DNA of 64,000 nt from Micromonospora pallida (GTDB lineage: Bacteria > Actinomycetota > Actinomycetes > Mycobacteriales > Micromonosporaceae): positions 6,015,001 through 6,079,000 of the forward strand of contig NZ_FMHW01000002.1 in assembly GCF_900090325.1 (NCBI RefSeq), read 5' to 3'. Positions 10,544-17,073 of the stretch are shown here, in pieces. Position 1 is the first letter of the stretch, and every line of letters begins with the position of its first letter. The position numbers and the translations under genes were made by a program. The notes below the pieces were generated by a model. The model was not told where the DNA came from. It did no database searches and worked only from the letters and a program-made list of their open reading frames with translations.

Positions 10544-11422
10544 TCAACCGATCGGCTCGCCCGTCACCACGCTGATCAGGACAGTGGAGAGACCACCACC
10601 CACCACCGACGACGCCAACGCCAGCGCCGTCGTTCGCCACGTCGTCCCGATTCCCCGCAGCACCACCGCCACCAGCAGACTCGTCGCCAGCGCCAGCCCG
10701 AACCGTGGCGCCCCGGAGACGAACGAGTCGATCGCCTGCGCCCTCGGCGAATCGCAACCGGTGAACCCGGTGACGCAGTCGGCCGGCACGTGACCGCTGA
10801 ACGTCAGCAGCCAGACGAAAACCGCCAGCGCCGGCAGCACGTAACAGGCAACCGTGTAGAGCAGCGGACGGATCCCACCGTCCGGATCCCCGTCGCGCAG
10901 GTCCTCCTCGATTGCTCGGGGCCACCCGGCCGGCGCCACCGTCCCCATTCGGTCCGCGCGCCGCCGCGACACCGGAACAGGATGCGGCGACGACCCAGGG
11001 GCGGGACGCGGCGACGGTACGGAACTGGGATACGGCGACGGTACGGGAACGGGGTGCGGCGACGGCGCGGACACCCGCCCCGCCGGTCGGTGCGGGTCCG
11101 CCTCCCGAGGCTGGTTGTGGAACGAATGGCGACCTGGGCCAGGCGACGGCGGTCGACGGCGCCGTGTCGGTGTCGGAGCCGACACCTCCCCGCCCACCGG
11201 GCCGGGCCAACCCGTCACCTCGGTGCCCCCACGCCCACTGCTTTGCCAGCCGAGGTCAGCCCCGAGCAGGACACGGTCGTCATGCGCCGCCTCGTGCCGG
11301 TGCCGACCACCACCACCCGAGTCCGATGCCCGGTCCCGCGTCCACCGGGGCACACGGTCGCCGCCCGGCACCGGCTGGTCGGGCTCCACGGCGCCGCGTC
11401 GGCTGCCCGTACGGTGGCCCAT
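10544..11422 (-). CDS. Proline-rich membrane protein of unknown function
   Basis: 292 residues if ATG 11422 is used. The reading frame stays open further upstream and no strong ribosome binding site marks a start, so the N-terminus is uncertain. The first 170 or so residues are disordered, with Pro, Ser, Arg and Gly repeats (PSPHPVPVPSPYPSS). The C-terminal 110 residues carry three transmembrane helices (VACYVLPALAVFVWLLTF, FGLALATSLLVAVVLRGI, TALALASSVVGGGLSTVLI). An extracytoplasmic loop between the first two has a cysteine pair, DCVTGFTGC. I do not recognise a family. It is convergent with the rpsF operon and divergent from dnaB. Confidence 0.6.
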   Translation of the reverse strand: MGHRTGSRRGAVEPDQPVPGGDRVPRWTRDRASDSGGGGRHRHEAAHDDRVLLGADLGWQSSGRGGTEVTGWPGPVGGEVSAPTPTRRRRPPSPGPGRHSFHNQPREADPHRPAGRVSAPSPHPVPVPSPYPSSVPSPRPAPGSSPHPVPVSRRRADRMGTVAPAGWPRAIEEDLRDGDPDGGIRPLLYTVACYVLPALAVFVWLLTFSGHVPADCVTGFTGCDSPRAQAIDSFVSGAPRFGLALATSLLVAVVLRGIGTTWRTTALALASSVVGGGLSTVLISVVTGEPIG

Positions 11423-11695
11423 GAAAGCGGGCGAACCCGGCTCGACCGGACCAACCCACCGGGAACTCGACGCACGCTCGCGCCAGCCGACCTCCTCGTG
11501 CGCCCAATCCCGGTTACTCACGGCCGGAGCGTGACCCTCCCCACCGAAGTGCGATGCGCTCCGATGCCAGCCGGAGCCGATGCTCGCGATAGTACGGCAC
11601 GACACGCGCCCCGAATCGCCAGGAAAATCTTCCTCCACAAGCTGTGGGCAGCGTTTACGCAGCTCAGAGCCGTCGCGGCGCGGATTGCCCGCTAG

Positions 11696-11747
11696 TTATC
11701 CACAGGTTGTGCACAAGCTGCACACACCCTGGGGTCGACTGTCCACA
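11696..11747 (+). promoter_or_regulatory. DnaA-box cluster upstream of dnaB
   Basis: TTATCCACA at 11696-11704 is a perfect DnaA box. TTGTGCACA (11707-11715) and CTGTCCACA (11739-11747) each differ by one base from the actinobacterial TTGTCCACA. Three boxes in 52 bases suggest DnaA binding and control of dnaB. This lies in the 490-base gap 11423-11912; bases 11423-11690 show nothing certain. Confidence 0.55.
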
Positions 11748-11777
11748 GGTTGTCCCGAGGATCGTCCACCGGGTTGC

Positions 11778-11807
11778 TTGAGCCCGTCACCTCGGGTTCC
11801 GTATGGT
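11778..11807 (+). promoter_or_regulatory. Candidate dnaB promoter
   Basis: TTGAGC (11778-11783) and TATGGT (11802-11807) are separated by 18 bases, a plausible housekeeping-sigma promoter just downstream of the DnaA boxes and about 100 bases before the dnaB start. Confidence 0.4.
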
Positions 11808-11912
11808 TGGCCCCCGACCGGCCCGCGATGGCCCCCGATCGCCGGACCGGTCGGCGGCGAGCCGTCACAGCGGCGGGCCGGACGCGATCCGACGCAGCGG
11901 AGGGGGGAGCCG

Positions 11913-13319
11913 GTGTCGGTCACCGACGACATGCGAACGGAACCACGGGCCAACGGGCAACAACCCGCTCCGGCCCAGCGGGACGGACAGTTCGAGAAGA
12001 CGCCACCCCAGGATGTCGCCGCCGAGCAGTGCGTCCTGGGCGGAATGCTGCTGTCCAAGGACGCCATCGCCGACGTGGTGGAGATCCTGAAGTCGCCCGA
12101 CTTCTACCGGCCCATCCACGCCACCATCTTCGACACCATCCTGGAGATCTACGGGCGCGGCGAACCGGCCGACTCGATCACCGTCGCCGCAGCCCTCGCC
12201 GACTCCGGCGACCTGGTCCGCATCGGCGGCGCGCCCTACCTGCACACCCTGATCGCGAGCGTGCCGACGGCCGCCAATGCCGCCTACTACGCCCGGATCG
12301 TCGGCGAGCGGGCCGTGCTCCGGCGACTGGTCGAGGCCGGTACCCGGATCGTCCAGCTCGGCTACGGCACCGCCCAGGGCGGCAGCCGCGACGTGGACGA
12401 CATCGTCGACCTCGCCCAGCAGGCCGTCTACGACGTCACCGAGAAGCGGGTCAGCGAGGACTTCGCCATCCTCGCCGACATGCTTCAGCCCACCCTCGAC
12501 GAGATCGAGGCGGTGGGCGCGCAGGGCGGCGTGATGACCGGCGTACCGACCGGCTTCTCCGACCTGGACCGCCTGCTCAACGGCCTGCACCCGGGGCAAC
12601 TCGTCATCGTTGCTGGAAGACCTGGTTTGGGCAAATCAACAGCAAGTATGGATTTTGCCCGAAATGCGGCAATTCGGGCAAATCAGGCTGCCGCCATCTT
12701 CTCGCTGGAAATGAGCAAGGTCGAGATCGTCATGCGACTGCTCTCGGCCGAGGCGCGGGTACCGCTGCACGTGCTGCGGAGCGGGCAGCTCTCCGACGAC
12801 GACTGGACCAAACTGGCCCGCTGCATGGGCGAGATCAGCGAGGCGCCGCTCTTCGTCGACGACACCCCGAGCATGAACCTGATGGAGATCAGGTCGAAGG
12901 CGCGGCGGCTCAAGCAGAGGCACGATCTCAAGATGATCGTGGTGGACTACCTCCAGCTCATGACCTCGCCGAAGCGTACGGAGAGCCGGCAGCAGGAGGT
13001 CGCCGACCTGTCCCGAGGGCTCAAGCTCCTCGCCAAGGAGGTCGAGTGCCCGGTCATCGCGGTGAGCCAGCTGAACCGTGGCCCCGAGCAGCGTACGGAC
13101 AAGCGCCCACAGCTGTCCGATTTGCGCGAATCTGGGTCAATTGAACAGGATGCTGACGTAGTAATCCTTTTGCACCGAGATGATTACTACGACAAGGAGT
13201 CCCCCCGGGCCGGGGAGGCGGATTTTATTGTTGCTAAGCATCGGAATGGACCGACCGACACCGTCACCGTGGCCGCACAACTGCACCTGTCGCGGTTCGT
13301 GGACATGGCCATCGTCTGA
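11913..13319 (+). CDS. dnaB: Replicative DNA helicase DnaB (intein-free)
   Basis: Hexameric helicase that unwinds DNA at the replication fork. 468 residues from GTG 11913; GGAGGGGGGAG (11899-11909) supports this start, and the frame further upstream is not coding-like. The N-terminal domain begins with TPPQDVAAEQCVLGGML. The RecA-like domain carries Walker A AGRPGLGKST (Lys 241), Walker B MIVVDYLQLM, AVSQLNRGPEQR, and the H4 segment LRESGSIEQDADVV. Odd: codons around the P-loop (12609-12689) and around RESG/SIEQ (13119-13250) use A/T third positions heavily, unlike the rest of the gene. Both are intein insertion sites in other DnaB proteins. The protein itself reads as normal and functional. 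Confidence 0.97.
   Translation: MSVTDDMRTEPRANGQQPAPAQRDGQFEKTPPQDVAAEQCVLGGMLLSKDAIADVVEILKSPDFYRPIHATIFDTILEIYGRGEPADSITVAAALADSGDLVRIGGAPYLHTLIASVPTAANAAYYARIVGERAVLRRLVEAGTRIVQLGYGTAQGGSRDVDDIVDLAQQAVYDVTEKRVSEDFAILADMLQPTLDEIEAVGAQGGVMTGVPTGFSDLDRLLNGLHPGQLVIVAGRPGLGKSTASMDFARNAAIRANQAAAIFSLEMSKVEIVMRLLSAEARVPLHVLRSGQLSDDDWTKLARCMGEISEAPLFVDDTPSMNLMEIRSKARRLKQRHDLKMIVVDYLQLMTSPKRTESRQQEVADLSRGLKLLAKEVECPVIAVSQLNRGPEQRTDKRPQLSDLRESGSIEQDADVVILLHRDDYYDKESPRAGEADFIVAKHRNGPTDTVTVAAQLHLSRFVDMAIV
12609..12689 (+). other. Low-GC3 patch at DnaB P-loop intein site
   Basis: Of 27 codons (Val of VAGRPGLGKST onward), only 7 end in G or C, and base GC is 40 of 81, against near-complete G/C third positions on either side. 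The Ser-242/Thr-243 junction, where P-loop inteins insert in DnaB (for example M. smegmatis DnaBi1), lies at 12638/12639 inside the patch. The encoded protein is conserved, so the anomaly is synonymous. Confidence 0.85.
13119..13250 (+). other. Low-GC3 patch at DnaB H4 (RESG/S) intein site
   Basis: Of 22 codons from 13119 to 13184, only 8 end in G or C, and of ten codons from 13221 to 13250 only two do. A normal GC-rich segment (13185-13220) lies between. The RESG/SIEQ junction, the insertion point of the Synechocystis DnaB intein and of H4-site inteins, is at 13136/13137. Confidence 0.82.
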
Positions 13320-13337
13320 CGGATTGGGCTCGTCCGG

Positions 13338-14199
13338 TCAGCGCACGGCGAGCTGACGCGTCGCCGCGTCCACCGTCTGGGCCAGCAGGACCGCGATGGT
13401 CATCGGCCCGACCCCGCCCGGGACCGGGGTGATCAGGCTGGCCCGCTCTCGGGCGGACGCGAAGTCGACATCACCGACGTTCCCCGGGTTGTATCCGGCG
13501 TCGATCACCACCGCACCGGGCTTGATGTCCGCGCCGGTGAGGAAACGCGGCCGACCGACCGCCGCGACCAGGACATCGGCCTTCCGGGTGATCGCGGGGA
13601 GGTCGACCGTACGGGAGTGGCAGTAGGTGACCGTGGCGTCCCGTGCCAACAGGAGCAGCCCAACCGGCCTGCCCAGGATGGCGCTCCGGCCCACCACCAC
13701 GGCGTGCTTACCGGCCAGGTCGACCTGGTACTCGTCGAGCAGCCGGAGAATGCCGCCGGGCGTGCAGGACACGAAGCCGGGGTAGCCCGAACGACATCGC
13801 GGCGAAGGAGCGCATGGTGACGCCGTCCACGTCCTTCTCCGGAGCGATCGCTTCGAACGCGGCGCGCTCGTCGATGTGTGCCCCGACCGGGTGTTGGAGC
13901 AGGATGCCGTGTACCTCGGGATCCCGGGACAGTGCACTGATCGTCTCGACGAGGGTGTCCGTGGTGGTCGAGGCGGGCAGGGCGACGTGCCGGGAGCAGA
14001 TGCCGGCCTGCTCGCAGCGGTTGCGCTTCATCCGGACGTAGGTCACGGAGGCGGGATCCTCGCCGACCAGCACGGTCGCCAGGCAGGGTGCGGTGCCGGT
14101 GCGCCGCTGGAGGTCGGCGGCTGCGGCGGAGCTGGTGTCGACGATGCGACGGGCGATGTCACGGCCGTCCATCAGCCGAGCTGGACGCGTCTGGGCCAT
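13338..14199 (-). pseudogene. folD: Methylenetetrahydrofolate dehydrogenase/cyclohydrolase, frameshifted
   Basis: FolD interconverts 5,10-methylene-, methenyl- and 10-formyl-tetrahydrofolate. From ATG 14199 (GGAGTG upstream) the protein reads LMDGRDIARRIVD, then [29 protein letters not shown] and EKDVDGVT up to SFGLP. It resumes in another frame with [35 protein letters not shown] and the end [16 protein letters not shown]. The break is in the G run 13779-13782; removing one G restores [14 protein letters not shown] and a protein of about 286 residues. All expected motifs are otherwise intact, so an assembly error or very recent mutation is more likely than decay. It could also be a second, divergent folD copy. 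Confidence 0.85.
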
Positions 14200-14451
14200 G
14201 GGTCACTCCGAGTTCACGTGGAGGATTGCCCAGGCGTACGGCATCGACGGCAGGTGCCGGGCCGTTCCCCGGTGGTGCTCCACCTCAACGCCAGTCGCGG
14301 CCCGATCCACAGTGTAGTCGCCGTGGACTGGCTCCAGCCCTGTCCAGCCAACCGGCCGGGGGCGGCTTGGGGGCGGGGGCGCACCGGTCCGGCCAGCCCG
14401 AGGGAGTTCGGGCTGGCCGGAGGCCGGTTCGGCGGAGGAGTGCCGGGTGGA

Positions 14452-14877
14452 TCAGCCGAAGAAGTCGCCGAGGAAGCCGTGCTGCTTCTTGCGGCGGTAG
14501 TGCCCGTGGTAGCCGTGGTGCTGGTGGCCGTGGCTGCCGTAGGCGGGTGCGGGCGCGGCCGGGTAGCCGGGCGGCGGGGGCGGCGGGGGCACGGTGCCGT
14601 ACCCGGGCTGGTGCGGGGCGGCACCGGGCGGGGGCGGCGGCGGGGGGACGTACCCGCCGGGCTGGCCGGGGGCGTGCCCCGGGGCCTGGCCGGGGGGCGT
14701 CGGCGCGGCTGGGGCGGCGGCCTGCTGCTTGTTCCAGTTGGCCTCCGCCTCGAACAGCTTTTCGAGTTCGCCGCGATCGAGGAAGATTCCCCGGCACTCG
14801 CCGCACTGATCGACGATGACTCCGCTGCGCTCGTACTGGCGCATGTCTCCGTGGCACTTGGGACAGGTGAGCTGCAT
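14452..14877 (-). CDS. TFIIB-type zinc-ribbon protein with proline-rich tail
   Basis: 141 residues. The first 45 form a zf-TFIIB-like ribbon: CPKCHGDM, then VDQCGECRGIFLDRGELEKL, with four cysteines placed to bind zinc. A central tail is rich in Pro, Gly and Ala, with runs of seven prolines. The C-terminus is His/Tyr/Gly-rich (HGHQHHGYHGHY) and ends KKQHGFLGDFFG. Proteins of this build are common in actinobacteria; their role is unknown. Start ATG 14877 matches the family opening MxCPxC. It stands alone between folD and the phosphoribosyltransferase, with 252 unassigned bases on the folD side. Confidence 0.85.
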   Translation of the reverse strand: MQLTCPKCHGDMRQYERSGVIVDQCGECRGIFLDRGELEKLFEAEANWNKQQAAAPAAPTPPGQAPGHAPGQPGGYVPPPPPPPGAAPHQPGYGTVPPPPPPPGYPAAPAPAYGSHGHQHHGYHGHYRRKKQHGFLGDFFG

Positions 14878-14900
14878 GTTTCGACGGTACCTGGTGAATG

Positions 14901-15533
14901 TCAGGAAGCCGTGGCGAGCGCTTCGGTCACTTCTTCGTCGGAGACCTCGTGGAAGTCGTCGTAGTAGCGGCTGACCGCGCCGAAGTCGGGGGGCCGTTGA
15001 ATGCAGACCACCTGGTCGGCCTCGGTGGCGAGCATTTCGTACGCCTCTTCGGAGCCGACCGGGACGGCGACCACGACGCGGCGGGCACCGAGGTGGCGGG
15101 CGACCTGGACGGCGGCGCGGGCGGTCGCGCCGGTGGCCAGGCCGTCGTCGACGACGACGGCGGTACGGCCGGTGAGGTCGACGGGTGCGCGGCCGGCTCG
15201 GTAGAGCTGTTCCCGGCGGTCCAGTTCGGCCTGTTCGCGGCGGACGACTTCGGTGACGTCGTCGGGGGCGAGGCGGCCGGCGATCGGTTCGTTGAGGACG
15301 CGGACGCCGCCGGGGCCGAGGGCGCCGAATGCCACCTCAGGTGCCCAGGGCATGCCGAGTTTGCGGACCACCAGGACGTCCAGGGGCGCGCCGAGCCGGG
15401 TGGCGACCTGCTGGGCGACCGGGACGCCGCCTCGGACGAGCCCGAGCACGGTGACGTCCGGTTGGCCGACGAGCCCGCCGAGCCGGTCGGCGATCGCTTC
15501 GCCTGCCTCGGTGCGGTCGCGGTATGTGGTCAT
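14901..15533 (-). CDS. Phosphoribosyltransferase family protein
   Basis: 210 residues from ATG 15533 (MTTYRDRTEAGEAIADRLG). The PRPP-binding motif VVVDDGLATGATA is near residues 129-141, preceded by the flexible hood region (REQAELDRREQLYR). It belongs to the stand-alone, ComF-like group in which GLVRGGVPVA and RKLGMPWAPEVAFGA are conserved. These proteins are often found beside dienelactone-hydrolase or stress genes; the substrate base is not known. An in-frame extension upstream is low-complexity and overlaps the end of the neighbouring gene, so it is rejected. Confidence 0.88.
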   Translation of the reverse strand: MTTYRDRTEAGEAIADRLGGLVGQPDVTVLGLVRGGVPVAQQVATRLGAPLDVLVVRKLGMPWAPEVAFGALGPGGVRVLNEPIAGRLAPDDVTEVVRREQAELDRREQLYRAGRAPVDLTGRTAVVVDDGLATGATARAAVQVARHLGARRVVVAVPVGSEEAYEMLATEADQVVCIQRPPDFGAVSRYYDDFHEVSDEEVTEALATAS

Positions 15534-15543
15534 ACCCTCAGGT

Positions 15544-17073
15544 TTACGCCTTGTTGGTCGTTTTCGCAGCGGAGTCGGGGGAAGAGGCGCCGTTGGTCGT
15601 GGTGGGTCGGAGAGAAGAGGCGCCGTTGGTCGTGGTGGGTCGGAGGGACGAGGCGTCGTCGGCAATGGCGAGTCGGAGGGCGGGTGCCCAGACCAGGAGG
15701 GCGAGCGGGTAGAGCAGGTATCCGAAGCGGGTGGCCGGCATCAGGGCGATCGCGGCGAGTAGCCCGTACCCGCAGACGAGGGCGCTGGTGGCGGCAGTGC
15801 GGGGTGGGTGACGCAGCAGGTGGACGGCGATGGCCAGTCCGGCCGCGACGAGCAGGATGGCGGCGACGGCCCGGCCGGAGGGGAAGGCGTTGGCGATGAG
15901 ATAGCCCGGGAACGGGGAGGCGGCCGGGCTGGTGACGAGGCCGTGGCCGAGGGGGAAGCGCAGCACGTTCTCGACCAGGGCGTCCCGGTCGACGAGGAGG
16001 GCGGGTAGGAGGGCGGCGGCGGGCAAGCCGAACGCGCCGGCCGCGAAGCGTCCGGTGGCGCGGTGGGTGGCGGCCCAGAAGAGCAGGACGAGGGCGACCG
16101 GCCAGGCGAGCAGCTTGAGTGCCCCGGCGAGGCCGACGGCGAGGCCGGCGGCGCCCGGTCGGCCGGTGGCGGCGTAGGCGAGGGCGAGCAGGCAGAGCGC
16201 GAGTACGGGTAGGTCGTCGCCGCCGGTGGCGAGGGTGAGGGCGCAGACCGGTAGGACGGTGGCGGCCTGGACGGCGCGGAGCAGAGCGGGGTCGAGGCGG
16301 AGATCGAGGCGCGGGCGGGTCAGGCGGGTGGCGCGGTGCCCGGTACCGCCGCTGGTGAATGCGCCGCCGCCGGCGAGGGTGCCACTACCGGCGAGTCCGC
16401 CGCCGGTTGAGGCGCTGGTGCGGAGGGCGCGGACGGCGAGGGCGAGGGTGAGCGCGGTGGCCAGGGCGAACCAGAGTCGAGCGTCGGTCCACCAGACGTC
16501 GAGGGCGGCCCGGGGCAGCCCGAATACGGCCATGCCGGGCTGGTACGGGGTGTAGCCGAGTAGTTGTTCCCCGGGGGGCAGGGCGGCGATGGCGTCGTGG
16601 CCGAGGTAGGGGGTGCCCTCGTGGACCAGCCGGGCGCCGGAGTGTTCGACGACGACGACCTCTTCCTGGGCCCGGTCGGTCCGGCCGGCTGCTCGTTGCA
16701 CGGCCTGCCAGCCGAGTGGGAGGAGGGTGGTGGTCGTCCAGGTGAGGGCGGTGAGGGCCGCGCGGGCGGAGGTACCGGCCAGGGGGCTGTCGGGGTGGCG
16801 TCGGCGGGCGAGGAGCTGGCCGGCCGCGAGGAGGGCCGCGACCAGGTAGCCGATGCCGGCTACCGCGCCCCAGGCCCGGTGGGGCGAGAGGGTGGAGGTG
16901 ACGGCGGTGATTCCGGCGAAGGCGGCCGAGACGGCGTAGAAGCCGAGGTCGAGGGGGAGTCCGCCGGCCACGCCGTCGATCGTCTGCCAGGTCCGTCGGG
17001 CGCGTGGGGCGGGCGGCGGTGGCGGCCCGATGGTGGGCACCGGGCTGCTGCGGGGTACGGGCCGACTGGTCAC
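15544..17073 (-). CDS. GT-C/DUF2029-like integral membrane protein
   Basis: 509 residues from GTG 17073, whose codon overlaps the TGA of the upstream GGDEF-EAL gene (17070-17073), so translation is coupled. At least nine hydrophobic segments are present. Family-like features are EGTPYLGHDAIAALPPGEQLLG in the first large loop and the GAxKLLAWPVAL segment, as in polyprenyl-phosphate-mannose-dependent transferases of the GT87 kind. The C-terminus ends in two copies of an 11-residue repeat (SLRPTTTNGAS) encoded by a 33-bp direct repeat. The frame continues far upstream through the GGDEF-EAL gene on the same strand, but that is a shadow. Substrate unknown. Confidence 0.75.
   Translation of the reverse strand: MTSRPVPRSSPVPTIGPPPPPAPRARRTWQTIDGVAGGLPLDLGFYAVSAAFAGITAVTSTLSPHRAWGAVAGIGYLVAALLAAGQLLARRRHPDSPLAGTSARAALTALTWTTTTLLPLGWQAVQRAAGRTDRAQEEVVVVEHSGARLVHEGTPYLGHDAIAALPPGEQLLGYTPYQPGMAVFGLPRAALDVWWTDARLWFALATALTLALAVRALRTSASTGGGLAGSGTLAGGGAFTSGGTGHRATRLTRPRLDLRLDPALLRAVQAATVLPVCALTLATGGDDLPVLALCLLALAYAATGRPGAAGLAVGLAGALKLLAWPVALVLLFWAATHRATGRFAAGAFGLPAAALLPALLVDRDALVENVLRFPLGHGLVTSPAASPFPGYLIANAFPSGRAVAAILLVAAGLAIAVHLLRHPPRTAATSALVCGYGLLAAIALMPATRFGYLLYPLALLVWAPALRLAIADDASSLRPTTTNGASSLRPTTTNGASSPDSAAKTTNKA
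15584..15649 (-). repeat. Two 33-bp tandem repeats in coding sequence
   Basis: 15584-15616 and 15617-15649 differ at the last few bases only. They are in frame and add two copies of SLRPTTTNGAS to the C-terminal tail of the membrane protein. Confidence 0.85.

Noticed and set aside
12600..13250. An intein inside dnaB
   Set aside because: The reading frame is continuous across both junctions; no intein or endonuclease sequence is present, only codon anomalies.
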